Below, one piece after another: positions 1 through 9,565 of a stretch of DNA of 64,000 nt. Position numbers and translations under genes: made by a program. The DNA lies in the NCBI RefSeq assembly GCF_015767635.1, contig NZ_CP065230.1, positions 1,674,001 to 1,738,000 on the forward strand, read 5' to 3'. Source of the DNA: Halomonas sp. A40-4 (lineage in GTDB: Bacteria > Pseudomonadota > Gammaproteobacteria > Pseudomonadales > Halomonadaceae). Numbering within the stretch: position 1 is the first letter of the stretch; every line of letters begins with the position of its first letter. A model generated the notes under the pieces. The model worked only from the letters and a program-made list of their open reading frames with translations. It was not told the origin of the DNA and ran no database searches.

Positions 1-311
1 GCCGCGGCCACGAGCTCCAGCGTCGCCGGTAGGTGGCGCGCAATGACTTCGGTGGTGGGCTGGTTGAAAACGTATGAATAGCCGAAATCAAACTGCGCTG
101 CATTAACTGCAAAGCGCGCGTACTGCACCAGGAAAGGATCGTTGAGCCCAAGCTCTTCACGAAGTTCGGCACGTTCGCTCTCCGGTACCGACTGGCCGAC
201 CATCTGTTGAATCGGGTCGCCCAGGTTATCTTGTATAGCGAAGGCAATGATGCTGATGACAAACATCACCAGCAGCGCATGGAAGAGGCGCTTAACCAAA
301 AAGGCGATCAT
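1..311 (-). CDS. ABC transporter permease, DppB/OppB family (partial)
   Basis: This is the N-terminal part of an inner-membrane permease for peptides or similar solutes; it runs off the left edge. Read on the minus strand from ATG at 311 it begins MIAFLVKRLFHALLVMF, a first membrane helix. Next comes the periplasmic stretch typical of the family: a GDP-type motif after the helix (NLGDPIQ), then LREELGLNDPFLVQYARF and a region leading toward helix 2. It lies about 100 bases downstream of the binding-protein gene on the same strand, the usual order in dpp/opp-like operons. The exact substrate cannot be told from the sequence. Confidence 0.85.
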   Translation of the reverse strand, partial: MIAFLVKRLFHALLVMFVISIIAFAIQDNLGDPIQQMVGQSVPESERAELREELGLNDPFLVQYARFAVNAAQFDFGYSYVFNQPTTEVIARHLPATLELVAA

Positions 312-341
312 GAAAACGTTTCCGTCAGTAAAACAGGTAGG

Positions 342-374
342 GCTCGCCCCGAAGCGGATAACCTCGGGGCGAGC
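342..374 (-). terminator. Intercistronic hairpin between binding-protein and permease genes
   Basis: A 10-bp perfect inverted repeat (GCTCGCCCCG at 342-351, its complement at 365-374) with a 13-nt loop lies between the stop of the binding-protein gene and the start of the permease. In the minus direction a short T-run (TTTT) appears only about 10 nt after the stem, so it is more likely a leaky terminator or an mRNA-stabilising 3' hairpin than a full stop. Such elements often raise binding-protein expression over the permease. Confidence 0.5.
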
Positions 375-408
375 TTTTCGAATGACGCTGGATTAATTCA
401 CTGGCGCC

Positions 409-1986
409 TTATTCGGCGTCCATGACCAGGTCACCCAGGTAGGGGAAGTTCATCACGTTGACCACCGGCTCGATGTTGACGTGATTGGCCGACGCCCAGG
501 CCAGGTCCTGCCAATGCAGCGGTATAATCGCAGCTTCGTCGTAAAGTGTTTGCTCGACTTCCTGAAGCATGGCCGCACGCTTGGCGCGATCCACTTCCAC
601 GTTGGCCTCGGCCACCAGTGCATCAAGCTCTGGATTGCAGTAGTTACCTGCATTGTACTGTCCGGCGCCGGTGTCCGGATCCGGGCAGGCCGTCAAGTAT
701 TCGTGGAAATTGGCGCTGTCTTCGGTGTCTGCGTGCCAGCCGATCAGCATCATGTCGGCGGCGCGGTCATCGTACTCGCCCCAGTATTGTGCTTTGGGAA
801 GCGTGCTCAGATCCACGTTGACGTTGATGCGAGCCAGCATCGCTGCCACGGCCTGGGCAATCTTGGCATCGTTCACGTAGCGGTTGTTGGGCGCCATCAT
901 CGTGATGTCAAAGCCGTCTTCATAGCCTGCTTCGGCCATCAGTTCCTTGGCACGCTCCAGGTCGTGGCGAAGCTCAAGGCTTTCGATATGACCAGCGTAA
1001 CCTTCCGGAGAAAACTGCGCGGCAGGCGTGGCAAAGCCTTTCATCAACCGGTCAGCAATTGCTTCCTGATTAACGGCGTAGGCAAAGGCTTGACGTACGC
1101 GTGGATCCTGGAACGCCTCGACACGCTCCTGGTTCATGTGGAAGAAGATGATTCGCGTGCCCGACATCGTTACGAGCTGGGCGTCTTCGCTTTCGCGAAC
1201 GCGTTCCAGGTCATTGGGCGGTACCGGGGCAATGAAATCAACGTCGCCGGAAAGCAGTGCCGCCACGCGGGTCGCGTTTTCACTGATGGGCGTGAGGATG
1301 ATGTTATCGACATTGCCCGGTGATTCGGTGTCCCAATAGTTAGGGTTGCGCTCGAACTCGGTACGAACACCCTGCTGACGATCGGCGACGGTATAAGGGC
1401 CGGTGCCTGAAACGTTACGTGAGGCAAAGGAGTTGCCGTTTTTGACGATTTCGTCTTTCGGGTCACCGTCCTCGGCTTCTCCTGAATAGAAGGCGCTATC
1501 CATGGGAAAGACGTAAGTCGCCAGGTTCAACAGCAGCGGGTAGGGTGTCTTGGTGGTGATTTCTACCGTGTAGTCGTCAACGGCAGTGACGCTTTCGATG
1601 GGGTCAAAAATCGCTTTGAAGTCAGGACTGCGCTGGAGACGCTCGATAGTCCAGACGACATCGTCGGCAGTGAAGGCGTTTCCGCTGTGAAATTCAACCC
1701 CTTCGCGCAGCGACATACGCATGGTGGTGTCGTCGATGCGTTCCCAGTCAGAGGCCAGGCGCGGCTCGAATTCAAGCGCATCATTCCAGCGCACGAGCGG
1801 GTCGTGGGTCATGTGCGACAGCTGCAGGATCCCGCCCGACAGCTGTTCGTGAATATCCAGCGATACCGGGTCGGCATCGTAGGCCATACGCAGCGTGTTT
1901 TCGGCCTGTGCGGCAGTGGACAGGAGGGCTGTGCTGGCAAGCGTTGCGCCAATCACGGAAGCTAGTAGCGTTTTTTTAAACGTCAT
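409..1986 (-). CDS. Extracellular solute-binding protein, peptide/DppA-type (SBP family 5)
   Basis: Periplasmic binding protein of a peptide or similar ABC transporter. The preferred start is the second of two adjacent ATGs (1986): it has AGGA six bases upstream and opens directly into a signal peptide (MTFKKTLLASVIGATL, then an ALLSTAAQA cleavage region). The mature part has family 5 marks: DPVSLD near the N terminus, PRLASDW, LREGVEFHSG, ADDVVWTIERL, the GTGPY motif, and DPRVRQAFAYAVN. At about 525 aa it has normal length. The partial permease follows on the same strand after a hairpin. The ligand could be dipeptide, oligopeptide, nickel or glutathione; the sequence does not decide. Confidence 0.9.
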   Translation of the reverse strand: MTFKKTLLASVIGATLASTALLSTAAQAENTLRMAYDADPVSLDIHEQLSGGILQLSHMTHDPLVRWNDALEFEPRLASDWERIDDTTMRMSLREGVEFHSGNAFTADDVVWTIERLQRSPDFKAIFDPIESVTAVDDYTVEITTKTPYPLLLNLATYVFPMDSAFYSGEAEDGDPKDEIVKNGNSFASRNVSGTGPYTVADRQQGVRTEFERNPNYWDTESPGNVDNIILTPISENATRVAALLSGDVDFIAPVPPNDLERVRESEDAQLVTMSGTRIIFFHMNQERVEAFQDPRVRQAFAYAVNQEAIADRLMKGFATPAAQFSPEGYAGHIESLELRHDLERAKELMAEAGYEDGFDITMMAPNNRYVNDAKIAQAVAAMLARINVNVDLSTLPKAQYWGEYDDRAADMMLIGWHADTEDSANFHEYLTACPDPDTGAGQYNAGNYCNPELDALVAEANVEVDRAKRAAMLQEVEQTLYDEAAIIPLHWQDLAWASANHVNIEPVVNVMNFPYLGDLVMDAE

Positions 1987-2165
1987 CATTATTCCTAATC
2001 GTTGTTCCCAAGAAGGATTATTGTTTGTTCGCTTTGCTGCTCTGCCACGCACCCTTGATGTTTCAGGGGGCGCATAACGGCAACAAAACAGACACGGTCA
2101 GCTCGAAAGCTATGCGTCTAACATAGTGAGAGGCGAGGGTTCTCTACAATCGAAATAATGACTGA

Positions 2166-2188
2166 CCTCATTCAGCATATGAATGAGG
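2166..2188. repeat. Inverted repeat between glutaredoxin and SBP genes
   Basis: A 9-bp perfect inverted repeat (CCTCATTCA, 5-nt loop, TGAATGAGG) lies in the 280-base gap between the glutaredoxin-like gene and the binding-protein gene. There is no clear T-tract on either side. It could end the glutaredoxin transcript or act as an operator for the transporter operon downstream. Confidence 0.35.
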
Positions 2189-2265
2189 CAGGCGGTGGCG
2201 AGCGTTACGGAGAGGAATTGAGACGAAAGGAGTAGTTGGAAACGTCACCCAGGCAGGCTTTCAAA

Positions 2266-2652
2266 TTATCCAAACCGTTGATGTAGCCAGCGATTGATCT
2301 CATCAGATTCATACAGCCATTCTTCGCGTCCATCATCGTGGGCAATTTTCAAGCACGGCACTTTGACGCGGCCGCCACCTTCCTGCAGTGCCTTTTTGTG
2401 GTCAGGGTCCAACTGGGCATCACGTTTTTCAATCGTCAGCCCCAGGCGGGCCATTTCCTTGCGCACCTTGATACAAAACGGGCAGGTGCGGAACTGATAC
2501 AACGCCAGGCTGTTACATGCTTCGTCTACCCTGGCCTGTTCCTCAGGCGAGCGCTTTACTGCCTGGGGTGTCGAAAGTTTCTCGGATATCAGCATGATAG
2601 GTGCAAGCAATACGCGTAGACCGCGGAAAAAATAGCGTACCAGTATGCGCAT
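2266..2652 (-). CDS. Glutaredoxin-like protein with N-terminal membrane segment
   Basis: A 128-aa thiol-redox protein. A short basic and hydrophobic N terminus (RYFFRGLRVLLAPIMLI, about residues 6-22) suggests a signal anchor. The glutaredoxin or GST-N fold then follows: YQFRTCPFCIKVRKEMARLG carries the CPFC active site, followed by IEKRDAQ, a KVPCLKI strand with the cis-proline (VP) and YESDEINRWL. A good ribosome site (GAGGG, 7 nt) precedes ATG at 2652. Membrane-tethered glutaredoxins of this type occur in Halomonas and Pseudomonas. The partner is unknown. It is transcribed divergently from mpl. Confidence 0.8.
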   Translation of the reverse strand: MRILVRYFFRGLRVLLAPIMLISEKLSTPQAVKRSPEEQARVDEACNSLALYQFRTCPFCIKVRKEMARLGLTIEKRDAQLDPDHKKALQEGGGRVKVPCLKIAHDDGREEWLYESDEINRWLHQRFG

Positions 2653-2864
2653 AAAGTAACCCTCATCGTAATCATGCTTGCCGTCTCGATTAGAGTAGCG
2701 GGAAGCGTAGGCGTATGGACTGACCGGGCATCGTGCAATATCTGAGAGACGTTGTCACTGGAGGATGGTTCCCTTGTGGTACGGCCACCGCTCAAGACAG
2801 GTGAGCCCAAAGGCTGGGCGTGCTAGGCTTGCGGGCTGTTTAGGGGTTGTTTAGAGGCGTAGCG

Positions 2865-4250
2865 ATGCATCTGCACATTATCGGAATTTGCGGCACTTTT
2901 ATGGGCAGTTTGGCGCTGCTCGCCAGGGAGTTGGGTCATCAGGTGAGTGGTTCTGACGCCAATGTCTATCCGCCGATGAGCACCCAGCTGGAAGAAGCGG
3001 GAATCAGCCTGATGGAAGGCTACCGGGCCGCGCACCTGCAGCCAGCCCCCGACATGGTGGTGGTAGGCAATGCGCTTTCCCGGGGCAATGAGGAAGTCGA
3101 AGCCTTGCTGAACAGCGGCCTCCCGTATACGTCCGGCGCCCAGTGGCTGGCAGAGCACGTGTTGCCGGGGCGGCGGGTAATCGCCGTGGCGGGCACACAT
3201 GGTAAAACCACCACCGCCAGCCTGTTAGCCTGGTTACTGGAAAGTGCAGGGCTATCGCCGGGGTTTCTGATTGGTGGCGTGCCACGAAACTTTAACGTCT
3301 CGGCCCGGCTGGGGGCACTGGATGCGCCTTTCGTGGTGGAGGCCGACGAGTACGACACGGCGTTTTTCGATAAGCGATCCAAGTTTGTTCACTATCGCCC
3401 TGATATTGCGGTACTGCATAACCTGGAATACGACCACGCGGATATTTTTCCAGACCTGGCCGCCATCGAGCGTCAATTCCATCATCTGGTGCGAACCGTG
3501 CCCAGCCAGGGGCGTCTCTTGGTTGCCGATGGGCAGCCAGCGCTTGAGCGGGTGCTGGAGCAGGGCGTTTGGACGCCCGTTGACTATGTGGGCGACCACC
3601 CGGATAGCGCTTGGCAGTTGCGCAGCGAGCGCGCCGATGCAAGCCGTTTCCAGGTCATCTACCGCGATCCTGAAAGTACGATTGAAGAAGATGGCGTGGT
3701 GGAGTGGGCCTTGACCGGCGAACACAATGCACGCAATGCCTTGGCCGCATTGGCCGCTGCCTGGCAGTGTGGCGTCGACCTGGCGCGAGGCTGCGCAGCC
3801 CTGGCGCGCTTTGAAACCCCACGCCGTCGTCAGGAGGTGCGCGGGGAGGTCAGTGGTATTCAGGTCATCGATGATTTTGCCCATCACCCCACCGCCATTG
3901 CGGCGACGCTGCAGGGCCTCAGAGCGGCAACCCCGAAGGGGCGCCTGCTGGCGGTTATCGAGCCGCGTTCCAATACCATGCGATTGGGGGCAATGCGTGA
4001 ACGCCTGATGGAAAGCGTAGCGGAAGCCGATGCGATTTTCTGGTTTCAGCCGCCCAGTGTGGCCTGGTCGATGGAGGCGCTAGTAGACGCTCAGGCGCAT
4101 TCGACGCTTTACGATGATATTGACGTGCTGGTGAGCGCCGTCGTCACCCAGGCATCACCTCAGGATCGTATTGTGGTGATGTCGAACGGCAGCTTTGAGG
4201 GCGTTCACGAGCGCTTGATAAGCGCATTAGCCGCCAGGAAGGAGGCGTAA
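2865..4250 (+). CDS. mpl: UDP-N-acetylmuramate:L-alanyl-gamma-D-glutamyl-meso-diaminopimelate ligase
   Basis: Cytoplasmic Mur ligase that reattaches recycled murein tripeptide to UDP-MurNAc. It starts [20 protein letters not shown], the Mpl-type N-terminal nucleotide fold. The ATP P-loop is GTHGKTTT at residues 110-117, followed by [27 protein letters not shown], the [12 protein letters not shown] region and [10 protein letters not shown], all typical of Mpl rather than MurC. The ATG at 2865 is chosen over an in-frame TTG at 2847 because AGAGG lies seven bases before it. The product is 461 aa, normal for Mpl. The stop codon overlaps the next start (TAATG), so ubiX is translationally coupled. 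Confidence 0.96.
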   Translation: MHLHIIGICGTFMGSLALLARELGHQVSGSDANVYPPMSTQLEEAGISLMEGYRAAHLQPAPDMVVVGNALSRGNEEVEALLNSGLPYTSGAQWLAEHVLPGRRVIAVAGTHGKTTTASLLAWLLESAGLSPGFLIGGVPRNFNVSARLGALDAPFVVEADEYDTAFFDKRSKFVHYRPDIAVLHNLEYDHADIFPDLAAIERQFHHLVRTVPSQGRLLVADGQPALERVLEQGVWTPVDYVGDHPDSAWQLRSERADASRFQVIYRDPESTIEEDGVVEWALTGEHNARNALAALAAAWQCGVDLARGCAALARFETPRRRQEVRGEVSGIQVIDDFAHHPTAIAATLQGLRAATPKGRLLAVIEPRSNTMRLGAMRERLMESVAEADAIFWFQPPSVAWSMEALVDAQAHSTLYDDIDVLVSAVVTQASPQDRIVVMSNGSFEGVHERLISALAARKEA

Positions 4251-4909
4251 TGGCAAACCCGATGACAGCGACTTTCAAACCACCGGTCACCGTCGCGCTG
4301 ACCGGTGCCTCGGGGGCACAGTACGGGCTTCGGCTGATTGAGGTGCTGGTGGCCGCCAACCATGAAGTCTGGGTGATGATCTCCAAGGCCGCCCATATGG
4401 TGATCGCCACCGAAACCGAGATTACCCTGCCCGCACAGCCAGAAAGGCTTGCCGCGGCGCTGAGCGAGCGCAGCGGCGCGGCTGACGGGCAAGTTCGCTG
4501 TTTTGGTCGTGAAGACTGGATGGCGCCTGTGGCGTCAGGGTCGGGCGCGCCTTCTGCCATGGTGATCTGTCCGTGCTCGACGGGCACGCTATCGGCCGTG
4601 GCCACCGGTGCCAGCAACAACCTGATCGAGCGCGCGGCTGACGTGGCGGTGAAGGAGCGACGCACGCTGGTGATGGTGCCGCGGGAGAGCCCGTTTTCCC
4701 CGATTCATCTCGAGCATATGCTGGCCCTGAGTCGGCTTGGCGTGGTCATCCTGCCTGCAGCGCCCGGTTTCTACCATCGTCCTCAATCCATTGATGATTT
4801 GATCGATTTTATTGTGGCGCGCATTCTCAATCAGTTGGGCATCGATCACCAATTGATGCCGCGCTGGGGGGAAAAACAATCGACTGCTTCAACAACCAAG
4901 GATGGATAG
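4250..4909 (+). CDS. ubiX: Flavin prenyltransferase UbiX
   Basis: Makes the prenylated FMN cofactor that UbiD needs for ubiquinone-ring decarboxylation. The 219-aa protein has the flavodoxin-like FMN site TGASGAQYG (residues 18-26), a central [28 protein letters not shown] segment, then [16 protein letters not shown] and [11 protein letters not shown], which are UbiX hallmarks. It starts inside the mpl stop codon (TAATG) and is followed after three bases by a LysE-family gene, so mpl-ubiX and the exporter probably share an mRNA. The mpl-ubiX pairing is also seen in pseudomonads. Confidence 0.95.
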   Translation: MANPMTATFKPPVTVALTGASGAQYGLRLIEVLVAANHEVWVMISKAAHMVIATETEITLPAQPERLAAALSERSGAADGQVRCFGREDWMAPVASGSGAPSAMVICPCSTGTLSAVATGASNNLIERAADVAVKERRTLVMVPRESPFSPIHLEHMLALSRLGVVILPAAPGFYHRPQSIDDLIDFIVARILNQLGIDHQLMPRWGEKQSTASTTKDG

Positions 4910-4912
4910 CCA

Positions 4913-5536
4913 ATGATGTCGTGGGCCACGCTCTCGGTATTTGTGCCGACTTTTTTGCTGGTGTCGTTAACGCCGGGTATGTGCATGACGCTGGCGATGG
5001 TTCTGGGTATGACCCAGGGCGTCAAGCGCGCCCTCTGGATGATGGTCGGCGAATTAATCGGGGTCGGGCTGGTAGCCGCGGCGGCGGGCGCAGGTGTGGC
5101 AGCACTGATGCTGCGCCAGCCAGCGCTTTTTATGGCGTTCAAATGGGTAGGCGGTGCGTACCTGGCCTATATCGGCATCATGATGTGGCGCTCAAGAGGG
5201 CGTATGGCGATCCCCAATGAGCTTGAAGCTGGCCCACCGGCAGGGCGGTGGCAATTGGCACTCCAGGGATTTTTAACGGCCGTCGCCAACCCCAAAGGAT
5301 GGGCGTTTTTCATGGTGCTGCTGCCGCCTTTCCTGGATAGCAGCCGACCTCTCGGCCAGCAACTGATTACGTTGATCGCCGTCATATTGACCATCGAGTT
5401 TGCCAGTATGCTGGTCTATGCCACCGGCGGAAAAACCCTGCGTCGTGTGCTGGGTAAAAGCGGCAATGTTCGCCTGTTGAACCGTATTGCCGGGACGTTG
5501 ATGATTGGTGTGGGGGTGTGGCTGGCGCTGGGATAA
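4913..5536 (+). CDS. LysE/RhtB family amino-acid exporter
   Basis: A 207-aa inner-membrane efflux protein with about six hydrophobic segments. It shows the N-terminal LysE pattern: FVPTFLLVSLTPGMCMTLAMVLGMTQGVKRAL (with the conserved TPGP-like TPGM), then FMAFKWVGGAYLAYIGIMMWRS, FLTAVANPKGWAFFMVLLPPF and the C-terminal LLNRIAGTLMIGVGVWLA. Family members export lysine, homoserine, threonine or other amino acids; the substrate here cannot be assigned. It begins three bases after ubiX and ends convergent with the degenerate GGDEF gene, with no obvious terminator in the 28-base gap. Confidence 0.88.
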   Translation: MMSWATLSVFVPTFLLVSLTPGMCMTLAMVLGMTQGVKRALWMMVGELIGVGLVAAAAGAGVAALMLRQPALFMAFKWVGGAYLAYIGIMMWRSRGRMAIPNELEAGPPAGRWQLALQGFLTAVANPKGWAFFMVLLPPFLDSSRPLGQQLITLIAVILTIEFASMLVYATGGKTLRRVLGKSGNVRLLNRIAGTLMIGVGVWLALG

Positions 5537-5564
5537 GGCCAAGTCGATACGGTCAGGTTGTCTG

Positions 5565-6497
5565 TCAGGGGGCCGCCAGTGCGTTGCCCCGGTTTTCCAG
5601 GCGTTGCAGATAGTGTTCAAAATTTTCTTTGGGGCAGGGCAGGCACGCGGCGATGCGCGCCTCGCACTGTCCGGTTTCGACCAATACACGCCGTGAAAGC
5701 GCGCGCTGAAGCCGGTCTCGGACCAGTAGCGCTCCGCTTTCGCTGGTGTCGGGCAATACCAGCCAAAAGGTTGCATTGTCGGCACGCCCCAGCAGGTCGT
5801 GGTCGCGACAGCAGCTATATACCTCGGTGCACAAGGCGCCAAGCAATGCCTGGGCGGCGCGGGCGCCGAACTGCTCTTCCGCCATGTCACGTTGAGGTAA
5901 GTGGATGACCAGCACTGCCAAACGCTGGTTGAGCATATCGGCCCGCTGGTATTCACTGTGCAAACGTTCCTTCAGTGTGTCGATATGGTAGGCGTCGCAC
6001 TCGCTGTCATTGGGATCGGTGGCTCGCAGCAATGCGCGGCGTCTTGCATGTTCCCAGCGTGGCAGTGCAAGCAAAAGCGCCAGCGCCACGTAACCCATCA
6101 CCAGGGTAGGCGATGCTTGGGCTAGCGCAGGCATCAACCACCACAGTGGAATTAATACCATATGCAATAAGACCGCGCTCAGCAGGGGAAGCAGCAGGAA
6201 AGCAGCGGTCATCGGCAAACCGATCCAGATCAGTGGGGTTTCGGGTTGGTAATAAAGCGCGGCAATGACGCTTGTATAGGTGCAAAAAAGCAGCACCAGC
6301 CTCGGCAGGTGAGCGCGCATGTCCTGGCCCAGATGGAGCAGAAAGGCGGCCAGCAGGAGCAGGATCATGAAGCTGGGCATGACGAGGTCGCGATATTCGC
6401 CCATGGCATAAAGCCAAACAGTATAGCTGCCCATCAAGGCGATACTGGCTATATACGCCAGCGTCACCAGTTGCCGAGGGAAATGATGCTGAGTCAT
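5565..6497 (-). CDS. Membrane protein with degenerate GGDEF-like domain (second of a pair)
   Basis: A 310-aa protein with about five hydrophobic segments in the first 150 residues and a cytoplasmic C-terminal half. The C-terminal half follows the outline of a diguanylate cyclase domain: an ATDPNDSECDAYHIDTLKERL start in place of the usual DPLTGLPNR, a LAVLVIHLPQRD strand, FGARAAQALLGAL, then RDHDLLGRADNATFWLVLPDT where GGDEF should be. The GGDEF signature and the metal-binding acidic residues are missing, so cyclase activity is unlikely. It overlaps the upstream gene by four bases (ATGA), so the two are co-translated. It may sense a membrane signal or bind nucleotide without catalysis. The GGDEF relationship is my reading of the pattern and is moderately secure. 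Confidence 0.6.
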   Translation of the reverse strand: MTQHHFPRQLVTLAYIASIALMGSYTVWLYAMGEYRDLVMPSFMILLLLAAFLLHLGQDMRAHLPRLVLLFCTYTSVIAALYYQPETPLIWIGLPMTAAFLLLPLLSAVLLHMVLIPLWWLMPALAQASPTLVMGYVALALLLALPRWEHARRRALLRATDPNDSECDAYHIDTLKERLHSEYQRADMLNQRLAVLVIHLPQRDMAEEQFGARAAQALLGALCTEVYSCCRDHDLLGRADNATFWLVLPDTSESGALLVRDRLQRALSRRVLVETGQCEARIAACLPCPKENFEHYLQRLENRGNALAAP

Positions 6498-7348
6498 GGC
6501 TGGCCTCGCAATTCGCCTGCCTCTCGTCGGGTCAGCGTTTGAAGCGTTGAGGGGGTAGGGGGCACATCCATTAACTCGATTGGGTTGGCGATAGTGTTGT
6601 CGGGTAACGCGTTGATTAATGACTGGTAACGCTCATGCGCTTCGAGTGCCGAGCGAGACAGCATTAACGTTGCCAGGGTCGTGCCATCGAGACGGTACAC
6701 ATTCTCGAAGTCGTGGGTAAGTTCGCAGAGTTTTTTGGCTGTTGGCCACAGTTGATGGCGCTTTACATGCAGGACTATTAGTTCGCCATAAATGCCTTCC
6801 CGCGCGCAACGCGTCTGTTCCCGCTGGATGTCCCTCACCAGCTGCTCGCCAGCCCACAGGTTCAAGCCTGGAACGAGTCGCAACCGTTGGCGAATCGCTC
6901 CGTTCATGTCGATCAGCTGTTGTGCACGGGCCAATGCCAGAACGCACAGGATCGCCAGTGAAATAACCATCAATAGCCAGGCGGGTGTCGATAACTGCGG
7001 GGCCACCAGCACACTGCTGAGCAGGGCAGCGCTTATGTTGAACGCGGCTACCCAGCTCATTTGCGGTAACATGAACAAGGCCGCCCAGGCCCAGATCAAC
7101 AGACCGTGGCGTTCCGGAGCGGCGGCAATCAGCCCGAGTAGAAGCGCCCCGGGCAGCAGCTGCCACGGACGGCCACGCGGGTAGCGGTGGCTGAAGTCCA
7201 GTAAAAGGGCGGTAATAAATAGCCAGCCTACTGAAAGCCATAGCACCAACGCTGCCGACGGCGGTGCGGAGGGTGTCCATAGGGCAAGCGCTACGGCCGC
7301 CGCCAGCAGGTTGGCTCTTAATAGACGTATTTTGTATTTATTTTGCAT
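6494..7348 (-). CDS. Membrane protein with highly degenerate GGDEF-like domain (first of a pair)
   Basis: A 284-aa protein with an N-terminal block of roughly five membrane helices (up to about residue 140) followed by a soluble domain. That domain starts RLVPGLNLWAGEQLVRDIQREQTRC, resembling the DxLTGLxNR...L entry of GGDEF domains, continues with ELIVLHVKRHQLWP, and reaches VYRLDGTTLATLMLSRS, where RxGGDEFAxLL would be expected. No catalytic motif is left. The start codon at 7348 opens a two-gene unit, and its stop overlaps the next start by four bases. The two proteins look like diverged paralogues. Function is unknown. Confidence 0.55.
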   Translation of the reverse strand: MQNKYKIRLLRANLLAAAVALALWTPSAPPSAALVLWLSVGWLFITALLLDFSHRYPRGRPWQLLPGALLLGLIAAAPERHGLLIWAWAALFMLPQMSWVAAFNISAALLSSVLVAPQLSTPAWLLMVISLAILCVLALARAQQLIDMNGAIRQRLRLVPGLNLWAGEQLVRDIQREQTRCAREGIYGELIVLHVKRHQLWPTAKKLCELTHDFENVYRLDGTTLATLMLSRSALEAHERYQSLINALPDNTIANPIELMDVPPTPSTLQTLTRREAGELRGQP

Positions 7349-7540
7349 GGTGGCTTACTATCAACCCTTGGACAGATGCGTGATGGTGAGCGTGATATGC
7401 GTAAAATCGTCATTAGAAAGGTGGCGAGAAGTGTTAAATAAGCCCTTAGTATAGCGCTAAAATAGCTTAGCACGCCGCTTAACTTACAGGCTAAATATGA
7501 CCGAGTGGCTTATGCCCACCGAGAAATTTATGGAGATCGC

Positions 7541-8848
7541 ATGAGCGTTTCAACATCGTTCGACGCCGATGCAAAGCTATCCCTTGAGGCTGGCGATGTC
7601 GCGGCCTACATGCAATCACTTGGCAAAGCCGCTCGTCAGGCGGCGAGTGAGCTGCGTCGCGCTGATTCGGGCCAGAAAAACCGAGCGCTGTATGCCATGG
7701 CCGCCCGCCTGGATGCGGCCCGTGAGGATGTGCTGGCGGCCAACAGCGAAGACCTGTCAAGAGGGCAGGAAAACGGCCTTGATGCGGCGTTGCTGGATCG
7801 TCTGGCCCTCAGCGATGCGCGTATCGACGCCATGATCGAGGGGTTGAGCCAGGTGGCCGCACTGCCCGACCCGGTGGGTGAGATCAGTGACATGCGCTAT
7901 CGCCCCAGCGGTATTCAGGTGGGAAAAATGCGCGTTCCCCTGGGCGTGATCGGCATCATCTACGAGTCGCGTCCTAACGTGACCCTTGAAGCCGCGAGTT
8001 TATGTCTTAAAGCGGGTAATGCCTGTGTGCTGCGGGGTGGCTCCGAGGCGCGTGCGTCCAATGCAGCCATTAGCCGCTGTATCCAGGAAGGGCTTGGCGA
8101 TGCAGGGCTGCCAGCCGGTAGTGTTCAGGTGGTGGCCACGAGTGACCGCGCAGCGGTCGGGGCAATGATTACCATGCCTGATTATATCGACGTGATCATT
8201 CCCCGCGGTGGCAAGTCGCTTATCGAGCGTATTTCCCGCGAAGCGAAGGTGCCGGTCATCAAGCACCTTGACGGTGTCTGTCATGTCTATATCCACAGCC
8301 TGGCCGATCCGGCCAAGGCGCTGTCGATTGCGATCAATGCCAAGACTCACCGCTATGGCACCTGCAATACCATGGAAACGCTGCTGGTGGATGCGGCGAT
8401 TGCCGACCTCCTGCTGCCCGAACTCGCCCGTCAATATGCCGAGCATGAGGTCGAATTGCGTGGCTGCGAGCAAACCCAGGCGCTGCTTCCTCAGGCGCTT
8501 CCGGCAAGCGACGATGACTGGAGTGCCGAATATCTGGCGCCGATACTCGCAATCAAGGTGGTCGACGACATTGATGAGGCGATCGCCCATATTGAACGCT
8601 ATGGTTCGCATCACACCGACGCCATCGTGACTGAAGACTACTCGCTAGCCCGCCGTTTTATGGCCGAAGTGGACTCAAGCTCGGTGGTCGTTAACGCCTC
8701 GACTCGTTTCGCCGATGGGTTCGAATATGGCCTGGGGGCTGAAATCGGCATCTCCACGGATAAGTTGCATGCCCGAGGGCCGGTTGGGCTTGAAGGCTTG
8801 ACCACTCAGAAGTACGTGGTCATGGGTAGTGGCCAGGTTCGCGAATGA
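7541..8848 (+). CDS. proA: Gamma-glutamyl phosphate reductase
   Basis: Second enzyme of proline synthesis, reducing gamma-glutamyl phosphate to the semialdehyde with NADPH. The 435-aa protein shows the aldehyde-dehydrogenase-like fold: [60 protein letters not shown], the catalytic Cys275 in [14 protein letters not shown], and the C-terminal [17 protein letters not shown] at 7541 is preferred to an upstream in-frame start because GGAGA lies about six bases before it. Proline is also an osmolyte, fitting a salt-adapted host. The stop overlaps nadD by four bases. Confidence 0.97.
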   Translation: MSVSTSFDADAKLSLEAGDVAAYMQSLGKAARQAASELRRADSGQKNRALYAMAARLDAAREDVLAANSEDLSRGQENGLDAALLDRLALSDARIDAMIEGLSQVAALPDPVGEISDMRYRPSGIQVGKMRVPLGVIGIIYESRPNVTLEAASLCLKAGNACVLRGGSEARASNAAISRCIQEGLGDAGLPAGSVQVVATSDRAAVGAMITMPDYIDVIIPRGGKSLIERISREAKVPVIKHLDGVCHVYIHSLADPAKALSIAINAKTHRYGTCNTMETLLVDAAIADLLLPELARQYAEHEVELRGCEQTQALLPQALPASDDDWSAEYLAPILAIKVVDDIDEAIAHIERYGSHHTDAIVTEDYSLARRFMAEVDSSSVVVNASTRFADGFEYGLGAEIGISTDKLHARGPVGLEGLTTQKYVVMGSGQVRE

Positions 8849-9510
8849 CCCGGCCGGCACGTATCGCCATGCTCGGCGGCACCTTTGATCCGGTGCATAA
8901 TGGTCATTTGCGCAGCGCGGTGGAGTTGCGTGATGCGCTAGGGCTGGACACAGTCCACATGATACCCGCACCGCAGCCGCCCTTGCGCGATACGCCTCAG
9001 GTATCGCCGCAACAGCGCCTTGAACTGTTACAAACGGCCATTGGTGATACGCCAGGTCTCAAGGCCGATGGGCGTGAGCTTGAGCGTGATGGTCCTTCCT
9101 ATAGCGTGGATACGCTGCGTTCGCTTCGCCATGAGTACGGTGAACAGGCGCGACTGGTCATGGCCATAGGCTGGGACGCGTTTTTGCGGCTTGACCAATG
9201 GCACAAGCCTGAGCAGCTGTTTGCGTTTGCCCACCTGGTGGTGATCGCCCGACCAGGCCATGCCGATGCACCGTCGAGGCCTCTTATGGAACTGCTGGAC
9301 GAGCGTGAAGTCGATAGCGTGTCCCGTTTAATGGCCTCGCCTCACGGGCAGGTATTACGTGTCACCTTGCCTTCCACGATGGCCATTTCAGCAACCCACA
9401 TCCGCCAGTGGCTAGGGCAGGGCAAAAGCGTACGTTTTCTGGTCCCCGAGGCGGTGGAAAGTACCATTTTACGCGAAGGGCTGTATCAGCGCTGGCAGTC
9501 CGCTTATTAG
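8845..9510 (+). CDS. nadD: Nicotinate-nucleotide adenylyltransferase
   Basis: Converts nicotinate mononucleotide and ATP to deamido-NAD, the penultimate step of NAD synthesis. Nucleotidyltransferase motif [11 protein letters not shown] sits at residues 11-21, and the second motif [24 protein letters not shown] near the C terminus. At 221 aa it is of usual length. It overlaps proA by four bases (ATGA) and is followed by rsfS and rlmH, the order common in gammaproteobacteria, except that holA-lptE-leuS are not directly upstream here but about 34 kb away. Confidence 0.97.
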   Translation: MTRPARIAMLGGTFDPVHNGHLRSAVELRDALGLDTVHMIPAPQPPLRDTPQVSPQQRLELLQTAIGDTPGLKADGRELERDGPSYSVDTLRSLRHEYGEQARLVMAIGWDAFLRLDQWHKPEQLFAFAHLVVIARPGHADAPSRPLMELLDEREVDSVSRLMASPHGQVLRVTLPSTMAISATHIRQWLGQGKSVRFLVPEAVESTILREGLYQRWQSAY

Positions 9511-9565
9511 TCGTTACAATGGCCCGCTTCAAAAAGCGCATTACATGGGGTTATCGTTAGGAGAT

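Noticed and set aside
207..425. Small frame across the permease/binding-protein junction
   Set aside because: It is antisense to the permease start and to the intercistronic hairpin; no support.
481..1323. 280-codon frame antisense to the binding-protein gene
   Set aside because: Shadow frame without motifs, fully inside a well-supported gene.
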